From the NCBI GenBank assembly GCA_964020155.1, contig OZ026552.1, positions 5,649,048-5,711,547 on the forward strand: a stretch of 62,500 nt of DNA. The letters are read 5' to 3'. A model generated the notes under the pieces. That model worked only from the letters and a program-made list of their open reading frames with translations. It made no database searches and was not told the origin of the DNA. Of the stretch, positions 15,240-26,649 are shown in pieces; the stretch's first letter is position 1, and the number at the start of each line of letters is the position of its first letter. A program made the translations under genes and the position numbers. This DNA comes from Chondrilla cf. caribensis (Eukaryota > Porifera > Demospongiae > Chondrillida > Chondrillidae).

Positions 15240-17903
15240 TTGTATTGACATATTGAGGAGAGTGGTATAATAGTAATGACAATAAGTAATGTAGTAATGT
15301 GAATGTCACCTGAACACGAAAGGATACTAAAACAGAACAACAACACAATAACAACATAAACACGGATAACAACACACCTTATGTTTTCTTCTGTGATTTG
15401 CCGTAACTTCTGTCTAACGTGCTGGTGGTGAGGGTTGTCAAGGTCCAACCTGTCCACCATGTCACGACCAGACCCCTGGCTGCTGCTAGTACCAGTGGTG
15501 CCAGGTGAGGCTACCCAGGGGGAGGGGGGGGGAGGGAGCAAGTGACCACAATGTGAATTCACCATACCAGTACAAACAGACACTTTGTAGTTACTCATAC
15601 TACTGCTCACCAATCGACATGGCAACAGGAACAGACCACACAAAAATGCATTCAAGTTGAAAAGTACACGTGAATGAAACCAGGGGATTCCCCTCACCTG
15701 CCATAGGCGCTACAATGTCCAGTGTGTGGTGTACGGCATGGCGGACGATGTCGCCGATGGTGAAGATGCTGTGGGGCTGAGTGCCGTGTTGCTTCAACGC
15801 CTCAGTGACCACCGTCTGGAAGTGGTAGAGCGCCTGTCTGGTCTGGTCTCGCAAGGTCACATTCTCCTCACACAGTTTCTTCAAGTCATCTAAAATTGAG
15901 ACATTACCACACTAAGTAAGACACTGAAAGAGAACGGAGGGCAAATGAGGTGAAGCTCTCCAAAAGCCTCACCCAACAAAGGGTCCATTCTGGTCAGGTC
16001 GTCATGTTTGCAGTACTCCACCGTTGCTAGGAGAATTGGCTCCAAGTGATCCTTAGAGTAGTGGAGTATACATGTTATTGTATAGACGTACACACATTCC
16101 AAACTGAAGCCAATTTTCTCAAAAATGGGAATGGGTCTGGTACTCACTTCCATTAGCACACAATCACGTTCTCTGTCGGTCAGATATTCACAGACCTTGT
16201 CACAGAGGTCTTTACTGATCTGTGAGCAATAAACAACAACAATAACAACAACACATAAATGACTACTGTTTGTAAATATCAACATCCTGTAAGCAAGGAT
16301 TCAGTAAATAGCATCAGAGCAAATTATAGAGCTTAACCGATATGGAATATCAGCACCATCCCTCCCCACTTTCTCATTCCCTCCCCCACTTTCTCCCTCC
16401 CCCACTCACTCCCTCAACCCCTCCCCCCTTTCTCCCTCCCTCCTTCTCCCAACCCCTCCCCCACTTCCTCCCTCCCCCACTCACTCCCTCAACCCCTCCT
16501 CCACTTCCTCCCTCTCTCCCTCCCCACTCACTCCCTCAACCCCTCCCCCACTTCCCCCCTCCCTCCCCCACAGACCACTGAACACCGTGGTAGGCTGACC
16601 TTGGCCCTGTTGGTGAGGAGTATCTGTGTCAGTACCAGAGTGTTGTTGGTGTGGGATCTCAACCTGTTCATGTCACCCGACACAGGCGTATTGACAGTGG
16701 AGGTGGATGAGGTGGGGACGGGGCTGTGTCCGTCACGCTCTGTGCGTCCGAAGTCGAGATGCCCATGACTGACAGCCAATCGATCAGATTCACTGCAAAT
16801 ACAGAGATGATGATGTGAAGTCATGTGATCACAGTGTTACTAGGCAACATTCAAGGAGGAAACGGAAAAAAAATGATTTGACATTTGGTATTGAAGAGAC
16901 ACTCCTAGGAATGCTGTTGCTAGGTAACCTACTCAAGTGTTCTACTCATCTTCCTGCCTGTTTCAGGTGTGGCTGCCTTGAGTGGTATATCTTCAGTGCT
17001 CACATGACGGCCTTTTTTCAGTTTAACAGGGACTGAATTCACACAAGAAGAAAGTGGCTTAGAAGGATCCAAACACAAAAAGCAGCTGTTTTGCATGAAC
17101 AGCTGTTGGCTACACCCACAGACAAACAAGGACAAGTACTGTGTACACATACATACAATTCTATTCTGTGCATTGCTACACTAAGGCAAATGACAGAAAA
17201 CACTCTAGACTGCTGAAGGCGACCAATGTCAAAGCAGAAAGGTTCACTTTCATCGAAAAACCGGTTCGATGCCGTTCAAATCCTGTTAGACTACTGTTGA
17301 ATGAGTTCTCCTACACACACACACACAATGCAGTGGCCCATTAGCAAACACTGACCACACAAACGTCTCAGCAATGGTTGGGTCAGGTTGCCTCAGATGG
17401 AATGTTTGGAACTAACAAACTCCTATTACTGCTAACTCCAATTAAGGCCCACCTGAAACACTCCTTTGATAATCTTGGTGGGGCAGGTCCTTGACTGCAG
17501 CGACATCCGACCCGAGGAAGGGGTGGATCAGGAGGTCTTTGGCAGTGGCTCTCTTCTCGGGATCAGGATTGAAACATTTCTTCAAGAAATCATGTGCCGA
17601 GGATGAGAGGGATGACGGTATGTCGGGATGACGCTTGTGACGTCCAATTTGAAACATGGCCGCTTGAATGTTACCCAGCTGAGAGAGGGGGGAGTGGGGG
17701 AAACACTAACCATGAAATTGAACAAAGTCAATCAACAAGCACTTCTTACCTCATAGAATGGGGGTTTCCCTGTGGCCATTTCAATAACCGTGCAACCGAG
17801 AGACCAAATATCAGCTGGTGGACCATACCCTCGTTGACCCACAGTGACAACCTCTGGAGCCATGAACTGGATGGTCCCTGAGACCGACAGTATAGTGAGG
17901 ATG

Positions 17904-17949
<46 letters not shown>

Positions 17950-20461
17950 ATGTGCATGCACGTGTGTATGTGTGTGCGAATGTGTGTGTATGCATGTGTG
18001 TGTGTGTGTGTGTGCGTGTGTGCGTGTGTCCATGTGTGCATGCATGCTCATACAGTTGGGTGGCTATATAGATGCTGTCACACCTTTGAAGGACATGCTC
18101 TCATAGTGTAGCCCAGCCAGACGCTGAGATGTCCCAAAGTCCCCAATCTTGACTCTACCGTCATAAGTGTTCACTAGGATGTTGTCCCCTTTGATGTCCC
18201 TGTGCACAATCTTGTTGTCATGGAGATACTTCAGTCCGCTCACAATCTGCCGAGTGTAATATTCGATGGCTGTTTCATCCAATGGACCCCAGGAATCCCT
18301 CAATAGACTGGACAAACTACCTGTGGATGCATGGGAGGAAGTGGTGAGTGGGTGTGGTAGGAGTGGGTAGGACGTTGAGTGGGAGTGGTGAGTAGGTGTG
18401 GTAGGAGTGGGTGGGATGTCGAGTGGGAGTGGTAGGAGTGGGTAGGGTGGTGAGTGGGAGTGGTAGGAGTGGGTAGGGTGGTGAGTGGTAGTGGTAGGAG
18501 TGGGTGGGACATTGAGTGGGAGTGGTGAGTGGGCGTGGTAGGAGTGGGTGGGATGTCAAGTGGGGATGGTGAGAGGGTGTGGTAGGAGTGGGTAGGACGT
18601 CGAATGGGAGTAGTGAGTGGGTGTGGTAAAAGTAGGTGTGGTGAGGAGTGTTACAATATTCAATATCTCATTCATTCAAAATACATACAACACTCACTCC
18701 TTGTGTTTGCTTAGATTATATATATAAGGTGGCCTACAGTCATAGCAACCACATTCCCCAATCATCACCCACCATAGCAACCACATTCCCCAATCATCAC
18801 CCACCATAGCAACCACATTCCCCAATCATCACCCACCATAGCAACCACATTCCCCAATCATCACCCACCTCCTGGAACATGCTCCATAAATATTTTGAAG
18901 TAGCCATTTTCACTACGGGCGCCATAGTAACGAACTATGTTCTTATGCTGAAAATGAGAGTGCAGACGGATCTCCTCTTGAAGAGCCTGGAACTCCCTGT
19001 GAGGTGGGTAAATGAGTGTGTGCTCTGTACAGTACAAGGTGTGTGTTCTGTACAAGGTGTGTGCTCTGTACAGTACAAGGTGTGTGCTTTGTACAGTACA
19101 AGGTGTGTGCTTTATACAGTACAAGGTGTGTGCTCTGTACAGTACAAGGTGTGTGTTCTGTACAGTACAAGGTGTGTGCTTTGTACAGTACAAGGTGTGT
19201 GCTTTGTACAGTACAAGGTGTTTGCTCTGTACAGTACAAGGTGTGTGCTTTGTACAGTACAAGGTGTGTGCTCTGTACAGTACAAGGTGAGTGTTCTGTA
19301 CAGTACAAGGTGTGTGCTTTGTACAGTACACGGTGTGTGCTTTGTACAATACAAGGTGTGTGCTCTGTACAGTATGAGGTGTGTGTTCTGTACAAGGTGT
19401 GTGCTCTGTACAATACAAGGTGTGGGTTCTGTACAATACAAGACGTGTGTTCTGTACAAGGTGTGTACTCTGTACAGTACAAGGTGTGTGCTTTGTACAG
19501 TACAAGATGTGTGTCCTGTACAAGGTGTGTGTCCTGTACAACAGCTACAACCACTGAACACAGGCAATCGCTCACTGGCACTCACCCAGAATCCTTCTCC
19601 CTCTCTGGGATCTCTTTCACTGCTAACATCTTCTTGGTGCTTTTATCAATGGCGGAATAGACCACCCCAAACGACCCACGGCCCAACACGACCCGCTCCT
19701 CGTTTTCATAAATGTATTCATATTGTATGGACTCCGCCTCCACTGGAGCCAGGGTGTCTGGGTCACTGGTGAACTGGATGACCTCCATGAACCTACAGGA
19801 TGACAAATTATGGTGACAGGGATGATGGTGGTGGTGGTGATGGGGATCATGGTGATTATAGTGATCTGGTGATGATAATGGAAATGATGGAAATGATGAT
19901 TATGATGATGGTTATGATGACAATGATGATGATGATGGTTACGATAATGGTGATGATAGTGATCATGGTGATTATGATGGTAATGATGGTGATGATGGTG
20001 GTGGTGGTGGTGGTGATGGTTACAACAACAATGAAGGTCATGATAGCACTGATGATTGGGGTTAATTCAGAAATACATGTACAAATACACGCCCCCTTGC
20101 CACACCCACTCACAGTTCCCTCTGCCTCTTGGAAGGGAATGACAAATTGAACTCCAAGCCATAGAAATGGAGAGTGAACATTAGAATACAGCGGGAGTCT
20201 CTCTTCAGCACACTGTGGGTGAGATGTAAACAGTAAACACATGTAAAAACAACAACAATAACAATACTCACGCCACATTGCGGACCGAGGACACAGGGAA
20301 TTTCCACTGCTGCTTCTCGGTCTCGTTCTCTGCAGGTGCAGCGTTCCATATCTCAATGGACCGCTCACTGTGGTCATCACTCTCATGAACAGCAATGTAG
20401 CAGGGAAGAAGGCACTTGGAGTCAGGATCCAGGACCAGCACCTGGAGGACAAGGATGGTAG

Positions 20462-20528
<67 letters not shown>

Positions 20529-20536
20529 ATGTGTGT

Positions 20537-20589
<53 letters not shown>

Positions 20590-20613
20590 TGTCTGTGCGT
20601 GTGTGTATGCATG

Positions 20614-20652
<39 letters not shown>

Positions 20653-20733
20653 GTGTATGTGTGTGTGTGTGTGTGTGTGTGCGTATGTGTGTGTGTGTGT
20701 GTGTGTGTGCTTGTCTGTGCGTGTGTGTATGCA

Positions 20734-20795
<62 letters not shown>

Positions 20796-21098
20796 ACTGA
20801 ATAGGCTTATACAATACCAAGCAGACTGACTGGGAACTGTGTTGATGGGTTGGGATCTTCTTTGATTCCTTCAATGAAGAACTCCAGCCAGAAGTTGTAC
20901 GTTCGTTCTTCCGTGGACACCCTCTCCTTCTGCTTCTTCTTCTTGCGAATTGAAGCAATGAGTCTGATGTTGTTGACAGTGGACTTGACATGCCTGGAAG
21001 AACAGTGCATAGGGCAAGCTTGACACAAAGGGCTAGTACATAGAGGTACATGTATATATGCACACGCACATGCACGCACGCATGCACACCCACCCACC

Positions 21099-21168
<70 letters not shown>

Positions 21169-23294
21169 ATGCTGGAGGGTGCAACTTGAACATGCACTCA
21201 GCTGCCAGAATGGCCTTGGTGTAGTTCTCTGCCAGTACACTTATCTCAAAATACGTGGCCACCACCCAGTAGTCCTGCTGGGACTCCAAATTCCCTTTTC
21301 GACCGATTAGAGTGTTCAAAGTCATTCCTAATGACAGTATGTGCATAACCATAGTAACCAGTGACCCCTCCCACCACCTCCAACACAAATGTACTGACCA
21401 ATTCGCTGTAGCTCTTCACTTTTACTGAAGGTCTCTCCTGATATCACCAGCAGTGTGGCTAAGTTGATGCCTGCATACTCGTTAGGCTGGACATCAAAAC
21501 CCTTGCGATACCTGCACAGATGTCACCAAGAGTCCACAGATGACAGATCAACAAAAGTCAAAAGATATATATGTACACAAACGAGCTAACCAGTGGATTG
21601 ATTTCTTGAGGAAGTCCTTATTCTTGTGTCCGGATTCTGCAAACTTGTCTTTGTAAATTCTTCCACACAAGCACAGGAAGTCAGGCACTTGGTTCTCGGG
21701 AGCTACCAAAATCTACACATCAACGGCACAGACATGTCAGTGACAAACAACTGAGCGTCCCACACTGAACACTTGTACCTTCTCCAACACTTCAAGAGCT
21801 CTCTCTCTGTCTCCAGCAGAATTCCTTCTGTTGAGGGCAAAGGCATAGTGGTACTGGATGGGGGCCTTCTGAGTGACCTCGTGCTCCTGTGGCAGCTTCT
21901 CCACAAGAGACACCATTGATTGGTAGTCCTGCAAAGGAGGAGATGAGAGGAGAGACGGACCAGTGATATTGGCCAGTCAGGTCTAGTTGGAGGAACTATG
22001 CTCAGTGGAGACATTGCTTCGTGAGTAGCATGCACACAGGACACACAGGGACATATACCTACAGTATATCCCTCATGTATTGCCATGGTATTCCACCCCA
22101 TCCCTCGGGCACCCCCTTGGGTACTCCAATTGTACCCCTTCAGAATCCCTGTAGTGCCCTACTGCGATAACACACACTCACCTGTACCCCCACTGCTATA
22201 ACACACTCACCTGTACCCCTACTGCGATAACATACACTCACCTGTACCCCTACTGCGATAACACACACTCACCTGTACCCCTACTGCAACAACACACTCA
22301 CCTGTACCCCTACTGCGACAACACACGCTCACCTGTACCCCTACTGCGATAACACACACTCACCTGTACCCCTACTGCGATAACACACACTCACCTGTAC
22401 CCCTACTGCGATAACACACTCACCTGTACCCCTACTGCGATAACACACACTCACCTGTACCCCTACTGCGATAACACACTCACCTGTACCCCTACTGCGA
22501 TAACATACACTCACCTGTACATCCCTGAAGGAGAGCAGTAGATTCAGAACCACATCCGTGTGGAACAGCTTGGTTGGGTTCTGATCCAACATTCGCTGCA
22601 ATTTGATGAGCTCTTCCTTCAACTCATCACCGCGGAACTTTTCCCTGGCTTGGCGAAGTTCCTTGAAAAATAACTCTTTAATTTGTTGCCTTTCAATTAG
22701 GATGATTTATAATAAACACAAACAGTGAAACCCTATAATATTAACTAGGCTCCACCCACCTCTGGGCTACCTGAACATCATTGAGGAGTCTCTGAAACCG
22801 TTTGGCTAGGAATTTTTCAGGGTGGGCGGGGTTCAAAGTGGTAACGGGCATGTCCATGTTCCATACACAGCACTTCCCCCCTTCGTTGATGTAGTAGGCA
22901 ACCAGGACATAACTGGTGCTACTGACCATGCTCTGCAGAACATTGGGAGTACAGCACAAACAGTAAATTCCCATTGATCTGACAAAATCTTATCATCCAT
23001 TGCAATCTCCCGGCACAAATATAACATACAAATACTGAAAAATATCAAATTTATCCACTGAACTCAATAATCTGTCGTAGTTAAAAAAAATTAAATTGCA
23101 GTGGATAAACAAGAATTCACTGTACATGTGACAGTGATCAGCCTCTGGCATTCAAACACTTCACACATATCCCATTCCTACCAGAACCCTTTGAGGACAT
23201 GCCTATGGACATGCAGTGACTATGCTCAGCACATCAGAGTGGAGTCACTCTACTACCAGTGAGAATCACAGCCGGGCACCGGAGCAGCAGGCAG

Positions 23295-23331
<37 letters not shown>

Positions 23332-23716
23332 CCCTTTCTTACCACCTGACCTGTAACTGCCCTAGGTCGTTGCCTTGGTCATGGTGAACCGTGCTGCCCC
23401 GCCTCGCCCCGCGATAAGACTCGCTTCTGTTCACCACTGTAACTATGTTGTTCTTACAGTCCAAGCTCTCGCGAATCGCCAAATGGTAAAAGAGACTGTT
23501 TCTCCTTGAGATCTCCGTGACATCGGCCACCACCACGTCTGCAGAGTAGAACGTGTCTATTGCCGAAGTCTCACCGAAATCGAGTTTATCGAAGTTGACC
23601 TTGTGGTGTACGATTCCTAGCTGGTTGCAAGCGTCTTGTAGTGCCTTTTCAGCTGCAACGCCTTCAGTTCCGTCCTGAAAACAAGATATCACTCTAATAT
23701 CCTTCGCCATTTTCAT
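14307..23716 (-). CDS. MAP3K5: ASK1-type MAP kinase kinase kinase (MAP3K5/6/15 family), complete, 1,237 residues
   Basis: A stress-activated kinase feeding JNK and p38. Exons: 23351-23716, 22771-22932, 22515-22661, 21779-21928, 21591-21712, 21399-21511, 21168-21327, 20831-20993, 20272-20441, 20114-20212, 19586-19792, 18869-18996, 18084-18320, 17750-17877, 17453-17678, 16933-17032, 16600-16792, 16148-16219, 15973-16051, 15698-15889, 15378-15510, 15053-15145, 14930-14988, 14589-14668, 14438-14499, 14307-14379. All phases close. Order of regions: N-terminal thioredoxin-binding part ([20 protein letters not shown]), central TPR-like regulatory region ([24 protein letters not shown]), PH-like region, then the kinase domain with [34 protein letters not shown] and MAPE. 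After that come a coiled coil ([16 protein letters not shown]) and a C-terminal SAM-like domain ([10 protein letters not shown] to [15 protein letters not shown]). Length is close to vertebrate ASK1 (about 1,370). One family member is expected in invertebrates, so the symbol stands for the ancestral MAP3K5/6/15 gene. It shares a promoter with the perilipin gene. Confidence 0.93.
15167..15234. repeat. (TG)n microsatellite next to ASK1 exon 22
   Basis: Pure TG run about 20 bases upstream (minus sense) of the acceptor of the exon at 15053-15145. It forms part of the intron's polypyrimidine region. Confidence 0.95.
16340..16575. repeat. Pyrimidine-rich CTCCCTCCCCCACTCA minisatellite
   Basis: Almost pure C/T on the plus strand, with loose repeats of CTCCCTCAACCCCTCCCC. 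It lies in an ASK1 intron just downstream of the donor at 16599, so the transcript there is purine-rich. The sequence could form triplex DNA, which is inference. Confidence 0.85.
18330..18650. repeat. G-rich minisatellite GTGGGTGTGGTAGGAGTGGG
   Basis: Loose tandem repeats of about 24 bases, variants of GAGTGGTGAGTGGGTGTGGT AGGAGTGGGT, in the ASK1 intron just before the acceptor of exon 13 (18084-18320). The minus strand is C/A-rich. Confidence 0.85.
18735..18868. repeat. 31-bp minisatellite flush with the donor of ASK1 exon 12
   Basis: About four copies of CATAGCAACCACATTCCCCA ATCATCACCCAC. The last copy ends exactly at the exon 12 donor (boundary 18868/18869). On the coding strand each unit begins GTGGGTGATGATTGG, so the true donor GTGGGTG is repeated down the intron. 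Confidence 0.9.
19011..19545. repeat. 23-bp minisatellite in ASK1 intron 11, about 22 copies
   Basis: Unit GTGTGTGCTCTGTACAGTAC AAG, with some units shortened to GTGTGTTCTGTACAAG. It begins 15 bases from the acceptor of exon 12 and fills most of the intron. It creates long open frames on both strands ([13 protein letters not shown] and its reverse) that are not genes. Confidence 0.95.
19799..20055. repeat. GAT/GGT trinucleotide-rich tract
   Basis: Irregular GATGATGGT-type repeat in the ASK1 intron between exons 10 and 11. It directly adjoins the acceptor at 19793. Confidence 0.85.
20467..20791. repeat. Long compound (TG)n tract with a duplicated block
   Basis: About 325 bases of TG with GCGTATG, GTGCTTGTCTGTGCGTG and ATGCATG interruptions. 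The CTTGTCTGTGCGTGTGTATG segment occurs twice (near 20588 and 20710), so a block of about 120 bases was duplicated. It lies in the ASK1 intron between exons 8 and 9. Confidence 0.95.
21101..21166. repeat. (CA)n microsatellite abutting the donor of ASK1 exon 7
   Basis: Pure CA run ending at the exon boundary at 21168. The donor itself is GTGTGTG, the first unit of the TG run on the coding strand. Confidence 0.95.
22150..22514. repeat. 31-bp minisatellite flush with the donor of ASK1 exon 3
   Basis: About eleven copies of CACCTGTACCCCTACTGCGA TAACACACACT, some two bases shorter. The array ends at the exon 3 boundary (22514/22515). Each unit on the coding strand reads TACAGGTGAGTG, the same sequence as the true junction (exon end GTACAG, intron GTGAGTG). 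The intron therefore carries a tandem series of perfect 5' splice site copies. Confidence 0.95.
22961..23127. mobile_element. MITE-like element, TIR ACAGTGAATTC type, copy 1
   Basis: The left end reads CAGTAAATTCCCATTGATC. The right end, reverse complemented, reads TACAGTGAATTCTTGTTTAT. Both ends lead into TTATC(A)TCCAYTGCAAT. The centre is AT-rich with no ORF. It lies in ASK1 intron 1, close to exon 2. A related copy is at 48182-48280. Confidence 0.45.
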
Positions 23717-23894
23717 TTAATTGATATAGGAAAATATGACCCGGTTCTCGAATATCTGATGAAATTCCCATCACGTGATTGTCACGAGCTCTAATTATTA
23801 GGAAATTGACCTTTGGTTCGAAAGGTTACCGCTGTCTTCTATAAAGTTCTTTCGAAGACGCTCTTTGTTATTCCAATCATTATCCTGTGAAAGG
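23717..23894. promoter_or_regulatory. Bidirectional promoter between ASK1 (-) and perilipin (+)
   Basis: 178 bases between divergent start codons. It contains ATCACGTGATTGT at 23770-23782, with a CACGTG E-box core at 23772-23777. The same 13-mer ATCACGTGATTGT is found at 36167-36179, before the MAP7-like gene. No TATA box is obvious. Confidence 0.55.
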
Positions 23895-24311
23895 ATGAGT
23901 AGCGTTGAGAGTACCTGGGACTGGTTGTCCTCGGTCCCTTTGGCTAATTCCACTGGTACCACTATCGTCGGTTGGTACGAGGGAGTGAAGCACTATTCCG
24001 GTCTGACGAACTACGCCTTCCAAACGGTTGAATCTACCGTTAAAGTGGCTTCTTCGGTTGCTCAACCTGTGGTGAAGAAACTCGAAGGCCCACGTGAGTC
24101 ACTTCACTAAATCTACCCGATATTTGGTCTAAAAATAATACTAAAACAACGCGGTTTTCTATTCAGTTGCTTCGGCCGATGCCTACGCATTGCAAAAGTT
24201 CAAAGACTTGGAATCCAAGTATCCTTCTGTCAAGAAACCAACCGAAGAAGTAAGTACTCAACTCCCTTTGACCGTAGATGTAGGATCTAAGTATGTTTGG
24301 TGTGTTAGTAT

Positions 24312-24354
<43 letters not shown>

Positions 24355-25371
24355 TTGATTATGCCCTTCACGTCTGCTGACCCCTGTCATCAAGGTGATG
24401 ACAGATACAAAGGAGGTTATTGGGAATGTGTGGAAGAGTGGAACCGAGCGTGTGTCCAACCTCCCCGGAGCCGGACTGGTGGGGTCCTCCTACAGTGCCA
24501 GCAAGAGTGTGGTTGTGTCCACCACCGGCTGCGTGAAGAGTGCCTATTCGGGGACCGTTGGTATGATTTCAAGTGGCTACACCTCTGGCAAGGAGAAGCT
24601 TGCTAGTGGCTACACCTCCGGCAAGGAGAGGATCGCTAGTGGCTACACCTCCGGCAAGGAGAGGCTTGCTAGTGGCTACACCTCCGGCAAGGAGAAGCTC
24701 GCCAGTGGCTACACCTCTGGTAAAGACTATGTTGTGGAGGGCATTAAGTCTGGATCTGTTTATGTCAGTGAGACTCGTGCCGGCATGCTGGTTGGTGGAG
24801 GCGTAGGACGTCTGCTGAATGCCACTAATTCTGTGGTTGATTACGTTCTCCCGGAAGACAGTGAAGAGGTTGAGAAAGATGAAGAAGAAGAGAAGCGTGA
24901 GGATGAGTCTGGCTCCTTTGTTCTTGAAGAGGACAAGGGACAGATTGAAAAGGCAAGGATCATCTCCAGGAAGATCCGTGCCCGAATGTACCGTCGCACG
25001 ATGAATCGCCTTCACGCTGTTCAGGAACAGTACAAGTCCCTCCTGACATCACTGAAGGCCCACACCGAGCTAGTAAGCCACTCTACACCTGTGTGCATGC
25101 CCTTCACTCCCACACCATCACTTCATGTCACATTCTGTCCAGTTGAAGGTGGCTCATGCTGTGAAGGACATCCCAGTTCAAGGCTACCACACTGTGGAGG
25201 AGTACCTGCAGAAAGTGAAGGCAGGAGACATGAAGCTGGTCCCTGGTGGCCTGGAAGACAAGTTGAAGTGGATCAAGGAGAAATCTGGACAGGTGCTTAG
25301 TCTGTGTGATGTGAGAGAGATGGCTTTTGTAACCAATGTTGATGTCAGTGTATGTGTGACCATGGTTGAGG

Positions 25372-25405
<34 letters not shown>

Positions 25406-26492
25406 TTAAAGGTGAGCTGAACCACCCCATGAAGTCTTGTGTAGTGATTCAGATTGGTGTCCCCCGAATACTGCATCTAATTCAATGCATGGCTTGTGCC
25501 ATTGCTCACAGGTGACTTACCAGAGTGTGTTGGAGAGTGCCAGAAACACAGCTGGCGACATCATCACATCTGCACAGTCTTTGCTGAAAGCGGCTTCGTA
25601 CCTCCCCCACACCCTGAGAGAGGGGGCCACCAGAGCTGTCCACAGTGCCACTTCAGTGCTGGAGTCCCTTCGCAAGGTGGGCAGCCTATTGCAGTTAGCC
25701 CTCAAGTGCATGTACGTAATATGTACAGTGTTCATGTGGTTCACTTCTGTGCTCTCCACACTTTAGGCTAAACTGCCTTCAGATGTACCCAAATCCACTC
25801 TGAATGCCATCAGTGGGTTCATTGAACGACAGATGGAGTATGCTAACCGTGTGGGCAGCTATGTGTCCTCCACTCTAAGCTCATATGTGAGTCTCCCAAA
25901 GGTCATATTGAGTTCACCTGTACATGAGTCTCCCAAAGGTCATGTGATGTTCACCTGTACATGAGTCTCCCAAAGGTCATATTGAGTTCGCCTGTACATG
26001 AGTTTCCCAAGGGTCATGTGATGTTCACCTGTACATGAATTCTCCCAAAGGTCATGTTGTTCACAACTGTACACAACTCTGACTTTCTTGCTTGGTTGCT
26101 GAGGGTGCATTGTTGCAATGATGTAATTGTAACTAATCCAATTAGGCGTGTACCTGTGATCTTTGGGTGTAATATATTGTGATAACAAACAAATTATTTT
26201 TTCTTTGACCTTTACCCTTTGTGGTATGCAGCTGTATCTGGGAAAGGGTGACAAGCCTACGGCCACTGACGAATCGGATGAAGCTATTATCCCCGGGGAT
26301 ACTGCGACCAAAGATAACACCAACACGGATGTTCCTCTGAGCGAACGGCCATTGGATGTAGAGGACTACCTTCTGAGCAGTGAAGAAAGCGATGGAGACA
26401 GTGATGGGGACAGCGATGATGAAGAAGATGAAGGCACTGGTTTCAAAGTCACTGTTTCTACTCCGGAAGATGGTTACGATACCTTGGATTGA
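23895..26492 (+). CDS. PLIN: Perilipin, lipid-droplet coat protein, 551 residues
   Basis: Seven exons: 23895-24093, 24167-24249, 24395-25072, 25143-25292, 25512-25676, 25767-25886, 26232-26492. They join to 552 codons including TGA. The N-terminal PAT-type part (WLSSVPLANSTGTTIVGWYE, then VASSVAQPVVKKLE) matches the perilipin start, which runs from a SLPLV/STY-type block to a LP-IIQKLEP-type block. About five 11-residue repeats SGYTSGKEKLA follow (24573-24725). This is the amphipathic 11-mer helix that binds droplet surfaces. A long helical C-terminal region (KVKAGDMKLVPGGLEDKLKW) comes next, then an acidic tail (SSEESDGDSDGDSDDEEDEG). An in-frame Met 30 bases upstream (23865) is possible. 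23895 is preferred because the PAT-like start follows directly. The likely role is control of lipase access to stored fat. The gene shares a promoter with ASK1. Confidence 0.85.
25887..26065. repeat. 37-bp minisatellite starting at the donor of perilipin exon 6
   Basis: Four to five copies of ATGAGTCTCCCAAAGGTCAT followed by GTGATGTTCACCTGTAC. The first copy is the donor itself, TCATAT/GTGAGTCTCCCAAAGG. Later copies carry ATGAGTCTCCC in its place, so only the first keeps GT at that position. Confidence 0.85.
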
Positions 26493-26617
26493 TTAAAACA
26501 TTAATTTCATTATTGAAGCTTTCAGAATAATAGGCTTAGTTACATACTGCTCTTAAATTGGAGAAAACTTCCTTAGATTGAGTTTTGTAGCCAACTCATT
26601 ATTGCTGTGTATAATCG

Positions 26618-26623
26618 AATAAA
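26618..26623 (+). promoter_or_regulatory. Polyadenylation signal AATAAA for perilipin
   Basis: AATAAA 126 bases after the perilipin stop codon, in an AT-rich 3' UTR. Confidence 0.65.
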
Positions 26624-26649
26624 ATGTGAACCAGTAATTCTAGTTGAAG

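Noticed and set aside
17255..17290. B-box-like GTTCAAATCC near an ASK1 intron
   Set aside because: There is no A-box at the right distance and no T-run. It is likely chance.
18861..19772. Open frames of 200-300 codons with [10 protein letters not shown] or [10 protein letters not shown] repeats
   Set aside because: They arise from the 23-bp minisatellite in ASK1 intron 11 read through exon 12. The real kinase exons are in a fixed frame supported by homology.
24569..25015. Minus-strand open frame opposite the perilipin repeats
   Set aside because: It is the antisense shadow of the coding 11-mer array, with no homology or start context.
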